Origin: Chloroflexota bacterium
GTDB lineage: Bacteria; Chloroflexota; Limnocylindria; P2-11E
Assembly (NCBI GenBank): GCA_027310565.1
Contig: DAIDAP010000015.1
Span: forward strand, 90,867-154,866
Reading direction: 5' to 3'
Length of the DNA: 64,000 nt
Shown here piece after piece: positions 8,069 through 15,133 of the stretch. Within the stretch, counting starts at the first letter, position 1; the number at the start of each line of letters is the position of its first letter. Both the position numbers and the translations under genes were made by a program. The notes beneath the pieces were generated by a model that was not told the origin of the DNA, did not search any database, and worked only from the letters and a program-made list of their open reading frames with translations.

Positions 8069-8374
8069 CTACCGGACGAGCAGCCCCTCGACGATGCCCG
8101 CCGCCACGAGCAGCACGATGCAGATCGCGAGGACGACGCCGACCCGCCGGAAGTCCCTGGTGACGAAGCCGCGCTCCATGACCGCGGCGCGCTCGAGCGC
8201 CGCGGACGGCGCGCCCGCGGCGCGCGCGAATCCGCCGCGAGCGGCGCGCAGCGGGCGGTGCACCGGGCGCGCCGCCGGTACGGGCTCGCGCTCCGCCCGG
8301 ACGGGTGCCGGCGCGCGGCGCGCGGCGACCGCGTCGCGCCGCGTGCGTGTCCTGGTGCGGTGTCGTCTGCCCAT
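8069..8374 (-). CDS. Small protein with a basic N-terminus and one C-terminal membrane helix
   Basis: Starting at the ATG complementary to 8372-8374, behind a GAGGG ribosome binding site, the product is 101 residues. The first 65 are rich in Arg, Ala and Pro. The end (FRRVGVVLAICIVLLVAAGIVEGLL) is one strong membrane helix, giving a tail-anchored topology. The frame stays open upstream to 8791, but that part is a shadow of the DUF4446 gene. Function unknown. Confidence 0.55.
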   Translation of the reverse strand: MGRRHRTRTRTRRDAVAARRAPAPVRAEREPVPAARPVHRPLRAARGGFARAAGAPSAALERAAVMERGFVTRDFRRVGVVLAICIVLLVAAGIVEGLLVR

Positions 8375-8413
8375 CGGAGCCCTCAGCATACCGTTCCGGT
8401 TATCGTCGCCGCC

Positions 8414-8905
8414 GTGACGCTCGATCTCTCGACGCTCTCGACGCTCGTCGTCGCGCTCGCCGTCCTGGTCGTCGCGCTCGTCGCCTGGGTCGCGTGGCTC
8501 CAGCGGTCGGAGTCGCGGCTGCGGACCCGTCTCCGGCGCGTGCTCGCCGACGGCGAGTCGGCGGGCCTCGACGAGCTGCTCGACCGCCAGCAGCAGCGGA
8601 TCGCGTCGCTCGGCGAGCGTCTCGACGCCCTCAACAGGCTGCAGCGCGAGCTCGAGGACCTCACGCACCGCACGATCCAGAAGGTCGCGGTCGTCCGGTA
8701 CAACCCCTTCAGCGATACCGGCGGGGACCAGTCGTTCGCGATCGCGCTCCTCGACTCGCTCGGGAACGGGCTCGTCGTCTCCAGCCTGCACGGCCGTACC
8801 GAGACGCGCGTCTTCGCGAAGCCGGTGCAGGGCGGCCGCTCCCGCTACGCGCTCTCGGACGAGGAGCAGGACGCGATCCGCAGGGCGCTCGCACCGACGA
8901 CGTGA
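8414..8905 (+). CDS. DUF4446 family protein
   Basis: A 163-residue protein from GTG 8414. One N-terminal membrane helix (about 4-28), a charged coiled-coil region (about 35-85, RQQQRIASLGERLDALNRLQ), and a conserved C-terminal domain with VAVVRYNPFSDTGGDQSF and LDSLGNGLVVSSLHGR, the hallmark of DUF4446. Function is unknown. First gene of a run of seven genes joined mostly by 4-base overlaps (to pepA at 15082). Confidence 0.88.
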   Translation: MTLDLSTLSTLVVALAVLVVALVAWVAWLQRSESRLRTRLRRVLADGESAGLDELLDRQQQRIASLGERLDALNRLQRELEDLTHRTIQKVAVVRYNPFSDTGGDQSFAIALLDSLGNGLVVSSLHGRTETRVFAKPVQGGRSRYALSDEEQDAIRRALAPTT

Positions 8906-9789
8906 CCGGGCCGGCCGGCCGCACGCTCGCGATCGTCAATCCGGCCGCGGGCCGGGGCGCGGGGAAGCGTCTCGCCGGGCGTCTTGCCGCGGACCTCGCG
9001 GGCGACGGCATCGCCGTCGACGTCGTCACCACCCCGGGGCCGGGCGAGGGCGCGCGGCTCGCGGCGGCCGCCGTCGAGGACGGGTACGCGCGGGTGCTCG
9101 CCGTCGGCGGCGACGGGACGGCGAACGAGATCGCGAGCGGGCTGGTCGGCTCCGAGGTCGCGCTCGCGCTCTATCCGATCGGAGCCGGGAACGACCTCGC
9201 GCGCGCGCTGGGCTACCCGCGCTCCCGCAGGGACCTCGCGGCGTTCCTCGCGAGCGCGCGGCGCCGCCGGATCGACGTCGGCGAGGCCAACGGCCGGGTC
9301 TTCGTCAACGCCGCGGGCGTCGGCATCGACGGGCACGTCGCGGAGCGCGTCATCGCGAGCAGCCGCGTGGTGGGGCAGACGCTGGGCTACGTCGTGGGGG
9401 CGCTGGTCTCGATCGCCACCTACCGGCCGCGCCCCATGCGCGTCACGCTCGACGGCGCGTCATTCGAGGGGCCGCACCTGATCGTCGTCGCCGCGAACGG
9501 CACGCACTTCGGGAGCGGCATGCACGTGGCGCCCGGGGCCGAGATGGACGACGGCCTGTTCGACATCGTCATCGGCGGCGATCTCGGACGGTGGGCGTCG
9601 CTCGTCGCGCTCGCCAAGCTGTACCGCGGCACGCACGTCGACGGCCGGCGCGTCCTCGCGTTCCGCTCGCGCGCGCTCGACGTCGAGCTGGACCAGCCCG
9701 AGCCGATGGAGGCCGACGGCGAGGCCGTACGCGCCGCGGCGCTGCGCGTCCGCATGCGTCCCGGCGCGCTGTGGGTGCTGTCGCGGTGA
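8902..9789 (+). CDS. Diacylglycerol kinase/YegS-type lipid kinase
   Basis: A 295-residue protein starting at GTG 8902, overlapping the previous stop. The N-terminal catalytic domain shows IVNPAAGRG (about 12-20), the nucleotide-binding GGDGTANE (about 69-76) and PIGAGNDLARALG. The C-terminal beta domain has the YxxGTHFGSGMHVAPGAEMDDGLFDIV region. Such enzymes phosphorylate diacylglycerol, phosphatidylglycerol or related lipids with ATP. Substrate not deducible. Coupled to selA downstream. Confidence 0.92.
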   Translation: MTGPAGRTLAIVNPAAGRGAGKRLAGRLAADLAGDGIAVDVVTTPGPGEGARLAAAAVEDGYARVLAVGGDGTANEIASGLVGSEVALALYPIGAGNDLARALGYPRSRRDLAAFLASARRRRIDVGEANGRVFVNAAGVGIDGHVAERVIASSRVVGQTLGYVVGALVSIATYRPRPMRVTLDGASFEGPHLIVVAANGTHFGSGMHVAPGAEMDDGLFDIVIGGDLGRWASLVALAKLYRGTHVDGRRVLAFRSRALDVELDQPEPMEADGEAVRAAALRVRMRPGALWVLSR

Positions 9790-11144
9790 GCGTCGCGGAC
9801 CGCCGCCGGCTCCCGTCCGTCGACGCGGTCGTGCGCGCGGCGGGCCCGCTGGCGGTGCCGCGGCCGCGCTTCGTCGCCGCGGTCCGCGCCGTGCTCGACG
9901 ACGCGCGCGGCGGACGGCTGAGCGTGGCCGGCGCCGAGGACGCCGCGCGCGCCGCGCGGGAGCGGCTCGCGCTCCGCGACCGCAGGACGCTGCGCCGCGT
10001 CCTGAACGCCACAGGCGTCGTGCTCCAGACGAACCTCGGCCGGGCGCCGCTCGCGCCGGCCGCGGTCGCGGCGATAGCCGAGGCGGCGGGCGCGGCGAGC
10101 GTGGAGTACGACCTCGCCGCCGGCAGGCGCGGCGAGCGCCACGGCCACGCGCGCGCCCTCGTCGCCGAGCTCGCCGGCGCCGAGGACGCCGTCGTGGTGA
10201 ACAACAACGCGGCCGCGGTCCTGCTCGCGCTCGCCGCGCTCGCGTCGCGCCGCGAGGTCGTCGTCGCGCGCGGCGAGCTGGTGGAGATCGGCGGCGGGTT
10301 CCGCATCCCGGACGTGCTCCGGCGGTCGGGCGCGAAGCTCGTCGAGGTCGGCACGACGAACCGCACCTACGTGAAGGACTACGCCGCGGCGATCGGCGAG
10401 CGCACCGCCGCGATCCTGCGGGTGCACGCGAGCAACTTCCGGATGACCGGGTTCGTCGCCCGGCCGGAGGACCGCGCCCTCGCGTCGCTCGCCCGCGAGC
10501 GCGGCATCGCGCTGGTCCACGACCTCGGCAGCGGCACGTTCCTCGACACCGCCGCGTACGGCCTCGCGCACGAGCAGACCGTGCAGGACGCGGTCGCGGC
10601 GGGCGCCGACGTGGTCACCTTCAGCGGCGACAAGCTCCTCGGGGGGCCGCAGGCCGGCCTCGCCGCGGGCCGCGGCGAGGCCATCGCCGCGCTGCGGGCG
10701 CACCCGCTCATGCGCGCGCTGCGGCCGGACAAGCTGACGCTCGCGGCGCTCGTCGCGACGCTCGAGCTGTACCGCGACGGCCGGGCCGAGCGCGAGCTGC
10801 CGGTCTGGCGGATGATCGCCGCCGCTCCGGCGGCGCTCGCGGCGCGCGCGAGGGCGATCGTCGCCGCGCTCGCGGCGTCCGGCGTCGGCGCGCGCGTCGT
10901 GGCCACCGAGTCCACGGTGGGCGGCGGCGCGCTCCCCGAGCAGACGCAGCCCTCGCGCGCCGTCGCGCTCGAGGCCGACGCCGCGCGTGCGGCCGCCGCG
11001 CTCCGTGACGGCGAGCCGGCGGTCGTCGGCCGCGTGGTGGACGATCGGCTCGCGCTCGATCTGCGCGCGATCCTTCCGGAGGATGATGGTGTCCTCGCGC
11101 AGGCGGTCATCGCGGCGACGGCACGATGGAGGAGGAGCTCATGA
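9786..11144 (+). CDS. selA: L-seryl-tRNA(Sec) selenium transferase SelA
   Basis: A 452-residue PLP enzyme that converts Ser-tRNA(Sec) to Sec-tRNA(Sec) through an aminoacrylyl-tRNA intermediate, using selenophosphate. Visible features: the N-terminal RLPSVDAVV segment, LNATGVVLQTNLGRAPL near 75-90, VVNNNAAAVLLAL, and the PLP lysine in FSGDKLLGGPQAG near 278-290. The GTG start overlaps the lipid kinase stop by 4 bases. The SelB gene is two genes downstream. selD and tRNA-Sec are not in the window. Confidence 0.95.
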   Translation: MSVADRRRLPSVDAVVRAAGPLAVPRPRFVAAVRAVLDDARGGRLSVAGAEDAARAARERLALRDRRTLRRVLNATGVVLQTNLGRAPLAPAAVAAIAEAAGAASVEYDLAAGRRGERHGHARALVAELAGAEDAVVVNNNAAAVLLALAALASRREVVVARGELVEIGGGFRIPDVLRRSGAKLVEVGTTNRTYVKDYAAAIGERTAAILRVHASNFRMTGFVARPEDRALASLARERGIALVHDLGSGTFLDTAAYGLAHEQTVQDAVAAGADVVTFSGDKLLGGPQAGLAAGRGEAIAALRAHPLMRALRPDKLTLAALVATLELYRDGRAERELPVWRMIAAAPAALAARARAIVAALAASGVGARVVATESTVGGGALPEQTQPSRAVALEADAARAAAALRDGEPAVVGRVVDDRLALDLRAILPEDDGVLAQAVIAATARWRRSS

Positions 11145-11530
11145 GCGGCGAGCTGCGGGCGATCTCGACGGATCGGGCGCCGAAGGCGATCGGGCCCTAC
11201 AGCCAAGCGATCCAGACCGGCGATCTGGTGTTCTGCGCGGGTCAGCTCCCGCTGGATCCGGCGACCGGAGAGGTCGTGAGCGGGGACATCCGGGAGCAGA
11301 CCCGTCGCGTGCTCGACAACCTCGCCGCGGTGCTCGCGGCCGCCGGCTCTGGCCTCGACCGGGTCGTGAAGACGACGGTGTTCCTCAGCGACCTGGCCGA
11401 GTTCGCCGCGATGAACGAGGTCTACGCGGAGCGCTTCGGCCCGCACAAGCCGGCGCGCTCGACGGTGCCCGTCGGGCTGCTCCTGCGCGGTGCGCGCATC
11501 GAGATCGAGTGCATCGCGACGCGGCGGTGA
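11141..11530 (+). CDS. ridA: RidA family enamine/imine deaminase
   Basis: A 129-residue RidA/YjgF/Rid protein. Conserved features: IGPYSQAIQTGDLVFCAGQLPLDP (about 18-41), and the substrate-anchoring Arg in RIEIECIATRR at the end. Family members hydrolyse reactive enamines such as 2-aminoacrylate released by PLP enzymes. The ATG at 11141 has a strong GGAGGAG 5-12 bases upstream and overlaps the selA stop (ATGA); the ATG at 11126 lies within that Shine-Dalgarno and is less likely. Its place between selA and selB is discussed in the findings. Confidence 0.93.
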   Translation: MSGELRAISTDRAPKAIGPYSQAIQTGDLVFCAGQLPLDPATGEVVSGDIREQTRRVLDNLAAVLAAAGSGLDRVVKTTVFLSDLAEFAAMNEVYAERFGPHKPARSTVPVGLLLRGARIEIECIATRR

Positions 11531-11685
11531 CGAAGCCGGGCGGGGAGCGGTCCCGCGGCGAGCGGGGCGGCCCGATCTCGCCGAAGGCGCTCGGGATCGC
11601 GTTCGGGATCTGGATCACGGCGATGCTCGTGCTGGCGTTCGTCGTCGTGCCGACCGCGTTCGGCTCGTGCGCCCCGCCGTCGTGA
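11527..11685 (+). CDS. Small single-pass membrane protein between ridA and selB
   Basis: A 52-residue ORF from GTG 11527 (overlapping the ridA stop) to TGA 11685 (overlapping the selB GTG). A basic 18-residue N-terminus is followed by one helix (GIAFGIWITAMLVLAFVVV). Both 4-base overlaps preserve the operon's pattern, which is good evidence that it is translated. No family recognised. Confidence 0.6.
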   Translation: MTKPGGERSRGERGGPISPKALGIAFGIWITAMLVLAFVVVPTAFGSCAPPS

Positions 11686-13613
11686 CGCACGGCGTGACGC
11701 GCGTCGTCGCGACGGCGGGGCACGTCGATCACGGCAAGTCCACGCTCATCACCGCGCTCACGGGCATGGATCCGGACCGCCTGCGCGAGGAGCGCGAGCG
11801 GGGCATGAGCATCGATCTCGGCTTCGCCTGGCTGGTCCTGCCGTCGGGCGCCGAGGTCGGGATCGTCGACGTGCCCGGCCACCGGGACTTCATCCGGAAC
11901 ATGCTGGCCGGGGTCGGCAGCGTCGACGCGGTGCTGCTCGTCGTCGCGGCGGACGAGGGCGTCCGCCCGCAGACGCGCGAGCACCTCGCGATCCTCGAGC
12001 TGCTCGGCACGTCCGGTGGCGTCGTCGCGCTCACCAAGCGCGATCTCGTCGACGACGAGTGGGTAGCGCTCGCGCGCGCCGAGCTCGCCGCGGCGCTCGC
12101 CGCGACGCCGCTCGCGGATGCCGAGATCGTCGAGGTGAGCGCGCCGGCGCGCCGCGGCCTCGACGAGCTCGTGGCGGGGCTCGATCGCGCGCTCGGCGCG
12201 GCGCCCGCGCGAAGGGACACCGGCCGCCCGCGCCTGCCGATCGATCGCGCCTTCACCATGCCGGGGTTCGGCACCGTCGTGACCGGCACGCTCGTCGACG
12301 GGTCGCTCGCCGTGGGGGACGAGGTCGAGGTGCAGCCCGGCGGGCTGCGCGGCCGGATCCGCGGGCTGCAGACACACCGCCGGGCGCTCGACGTCGCGTC
12401 GCCCGGCAGCCGGGTCGCCGCGAACCTGACCGGCGTCGAGCGCGCCGCCCTGTCGCGCGGGATGGTGCTCGCCCGTCCGGGCACGCTCGCCGCGACCGGC
12501 GCGGTCGCGCTCCGTCTCGACGTGCTTGGAGCGGCCGGCGCGCCGCTCGCCCACGGCGACGAGGTCATGGTTCACGCGGGCACGGCGGAGACCGTCGCGC
12601 ACGTCGTCGTCCTCGACGGGGACGAGATCGCGCCGGGCGCGTCGGGCTGGGCGGAGCTGCGCCTGGCCGCGCCGATCGCGGCCGTCGCCGGCGACCGCGT
12701 CGTCGTGCGGCGGCCGTCGCCGTCGGAGACCGTCGCCGGAGGCGCGATCGTCGACGCGGCGCCTGGGCGCCTGCGCGGGCGCGCGCTCCGCGAGGCGCTG
12801 GAGCGGCGCTTCGCGCCGACACCCGCGTCGCGGCTGCTCGCCTCGCTCGACGAGCCCCGCCCCGCCGCCGAGGCGGCCGCGCGCGCGGGCCTCGACGGCG
12901 GCGAGCGCGACGCCGCGGTCGCCGAGCTGGTGGCGCGCGGCGACGTGGTCGCCCTGGCCGACGCCCTGGTCGCGCGGACCTCGTTCGACGCCCTCCTCGC
13001 CCGTGCCGAGCGCGCGGTGGCGGGCACGCATCGTGCCTCGCCGCTGCGCCCCGGCGCGCCGCGGGAGGAGGTGCGCGGCGCGACCGCCCTGACGCCGAGG
13101 CGCTTCGCGGCATTCGTCGCGCGCGCGGTCGCCGAGGGACGGCTCGTCGATCGCGGCGCGGCGCTCGCGCTGCCGGGTCACACGCCGCGCCTCGAGCCGT
13201 CGCAGGAGGCGGCGTGGGCTCGCGCGCGCGAGGCCCTCGCGAGCGACGAGGCCCATCCGCTCACGCCCGAACGGCTCGCCTCGGACTACGGCCTGGATCG
13301 CGAGGTGCTGGTGGCGCTCGCCGAGCGCGGCGACCTCGTCCGGGTCGGGACCGACGCGGTCTTCCTCCCCGGCACGGTCGCGCGCTTCGCGACGGCGGTC
13401 GTCGCCGAGCTCGGCAGCGCGCCGTCGATCACCGTCGCTCGCGCGCGTGATCTGGTGGGCTCGAGCCGCAGGCACGTCCTTCCGCTGCTCCAGCTGCTGG
13501 ACGATCGCGGCATCACGCGCCGCCGGGGTGACGAACGTATCCTCGTGCTCACGCCGGACGCGGCACGGGACCGCATCCGCGCGCTCATCGCTCAGGGGGA
13601 GGACACACCGTGA
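11682..13613 (+). CDS. selB: Selenocysteine-specific elongation factor SelB
   Basis: A 643-residue GTPase that delivers Sec-tRNA(Sec) to UGA codons next to a SECIS hairpin. The G domain shows GHVDHGKST, GMSIDLGFA, DVPGH and TKRD (G1-G4). Translation-factor beta barrels follow, then winged-helix repeats at the C-terminus that bind the mRNA hairpin (about 385-640). The GTG at 11682 overlaps the small membrane gene; a second GTG at 11694 is an alternative. The stop overlaps the pepA start. Together with selA it implies that this genome encodes selenoproteins. Confidence 0.95.
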   Translation: MTHGVTRVVATAGHVDHGKSTLITALTGMDPDRLREERERGMSIDLGFAWLVLPSGAEVGIVDVPGHRDFIRNMLAGVGSVDAVLLVVAADEGVRPQTREHLAILELLGTSGGVVALTKRDLVDDEWVALARAELAAALAATPLADAEIVEVSAPARRGLDELVAGLDRALGAAPARRDTGRPRLPIDRAFTMPGFGTVVTGTLVDGSLAVGDEVEVQPGGLRGRIRGLQTHRRALDVASPGSRVAANLTGVERAALSRGMVLARPGTLAATGAVALRLDVLGAAGAPLAHGDEVMVHAGTAETVAHVVVLDGDEIAPGASGWAELRLAAPIAAVAGDRVVVRRPSPSETVAGGAIVDAAPGRLRGRALREALERRFAPTPASRLLASLDEPRPAAEAAARAGLDGGERDAAVAELVARGDVVALADALVARTSFDALLARAERAVAGTHRASPLRPGAPREEVRGATALTPRRFAAFVARAVAEGRLVDRGAALALPGHTPRLEPSQEAAWARAREALASDEAHPLTPERLASDYGLDREVLVALAERGDLVRVGTDAVFLPGTVARFATAVVAELGSAPSITVARARDLVGSSRRHVLPLLQLLDDRGITRRRGDERILVLTPDAARDRIRALIAQGEDTP

Positions 13614-15082
13614 AGATCCGTGCCGTACGTCCCGGCGCCGCGGGCGCCGTCGACGCCTTCGTCGTGCCGCTCCAGGAAGGCGGGAAGGCGCCCGCGCCGC
13701 TGCCGCGCTCCGCGCGCGCGGCGGTCGACCGCATCGCGAAGAGCGTGCACGGCGTCACGCGGCCGTACGCCGTGACGACGCATCACGGCGACCCGCTCGT
13801 CGTGGTCGTCGGCATGGGCAAGCCCGAGGAGCTCGACGCCGAGCGCGCGCGCAACGTGGCCGCCGCCGGGATCAAGGCGCTCTGGCGCAGCGACGCGCGC
13901 CGGGTCGCGATCGTCGTGCCGGCGGGCGCCCTGGGCGAGGAGCGCGCGGCCGAGGCGACGGCCGAGGGAGCGGTCTACGCGATGTGGCGGCCCGAGACCC
14001 ACCGCACCCGCGAGGCCGAGCGCCGCCTCCCGCCGCTCGACACCGTGCTCCTCCTCACCGCGAGACCGGCGACGAGGGCGATCGCGCGCGGCCAGGCGGT
14101 GGGCGAGGCGGTGAACCTGCAGCGCCGTCTGGCGAACGAGCCGGCGAACAAGATGACGCCGACGCTGCTCGCGGACGAGGCGCGCGCGGTGGCCAAGGAC
14201 GCCGGCCTGCAGGTCGAGATCCTCGACGAGGCGCGGTGCCGCGAGCTGGGCATGGGGAGCTATCTCTCCGTCGCGCAGGGCAGCCATCAGCCCCCGCGCC
14301 TCATCGTCCTGCGGTACCGGGGCCGCGGCGGCGGCACGAAGGGCTTCGACGTCGCCTTCGTGGGGAAGGGGATCACCTTCGACACGGGCGGGATCTCCAT
14401 CAAGCCCGCGGACAACATGCATCACATGAAGGCGGACATGACCGGCGCGGCGAGCGTCATCGCCGCGCTCGGCGCGATCGCGAAGCTGCGTCCGAAGGTG
14501 AACGTCCTGGGCGTCGCGCCGTGCACCGAGAACCTGCCCGGCGGCGGCGCGACCAAGCCCGGCGACGTGTTCACCAGCATGAGCGGGAAGACCGTCGAGG
14601 TCATCAACACCGACGCCGAGGGCCGGCTCGTGCTGATCGACGGGATCAGCTACGCGCAGCGCGAGGGCGCCAGGCGCGTCGTGGACGTCGCGACGCTCAC
14701 CGGAGCGATCGGCGTGGCGCTGGGGCCGTACTTCATCGGGCTCTTCGGGAAGCCGCGGTCGTTCGTCGACCAGGTGCACACCGTCGCGACCGCGGCGGGC
14801 GACCGCACCTGGCCGATGCCGCTCACGGACGAATACCGCGACGAGATCAAGGGTGAGGTGGCGGACCTGCGCAACAGCGCCGGCCGCGAGGGCGGTGCCA
14901 TCAAGGCCGCGGCGTTCCTCGACGCCGCGGTCGAGGAGGGGACCGAGTGGGCCCACCTCGACATTGCCGGTGTGGACTGGTCCGATCGGGATCGGACCTA
15001 CGCCCCGAAGGGCCCGCAGGGGCCGGCGGTGCGGACGCTCGTCGCGCTCGCGGGCCACCTCGCCGACGGCGCGGTACGATAG
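13610..15082 (+). CDS. pepA: Leucyl aminopeptidase (M17 family)
   Basis: A 490-residue cytosolic aminopeptidase removing N-terminal residues from peptides, with two catalytic metal ions. The C-terminal catalytic domain shows VGKGITFDTGGISIKP (metal ligands and the catalytic lysine, near 250-263), MKADMTGAA, and the family signature NTDAEGRL near 332. The N-terminal domain (1-160) is typical but divergent. GTG start overlaps the selB stop, so pepA ends the coupled selenium operon; a functional link is not implied. Confidence 0.94.
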   Translation: MKIRAVRPGAAGAVDAFVVPLQEGGKAPAPLPRSARAAVDRIAKSVHGVTRPYAVTTHHGDPLVVVVGMGKPEELDAERARNVAAAGIKALWRSDARRVAIVVPAGALGEERAAEATAEGAVYAMWRPETHRTREAERRLPPLDTVLLLTARPATRAIARGQAVGEAVNLQRRLANEPANKMTPTLLADEARAVAKDAGLQVEILDEARCRELGMGSYLSVAQGSHQPPRLIVLRYRGRGGGTKGFDVAFVGKGITFDTGGISIKPADNMHHMKADMTGAASVIAALGAIAKLRPKVNVLGVAPCTENLPGGGATKPGDVFTSMSGKTVEVINTDAEGRLVLIDGISYAQREGARRVVDVATLTGAIGVALGPYFIGLFGKPRSFVDQVHTVATAAGDRTWPMPLTDEYRDEIKGEVADLRNSAGREGGAIKAAAFLDAAVEEGTEWAHLDIAGVDWSDRDRTYAPKGPQGPAVRTLVALAGHLADGAVR

Positions 15083-15133
15083 CACGGATGTTCGATATGC
15101 TTCCGACGCCGCGATGAGCGCGGGCGGACGTCG

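Noticed and set aside
6001..8400. Genomic island next to tRNA-Val
   Set aside because: No integrase, no repeat of the tRNA end and no shift in base composition apart from the operator.
9786..15082. In-frame UGA selenocysteine codons near selA and selB
   Set aside because: Every TGA examined coincides with a 4-base gene overlap and a normal protein end; I saw no SECIS-like hairpin, and no tRNA-Sec gene in the window.
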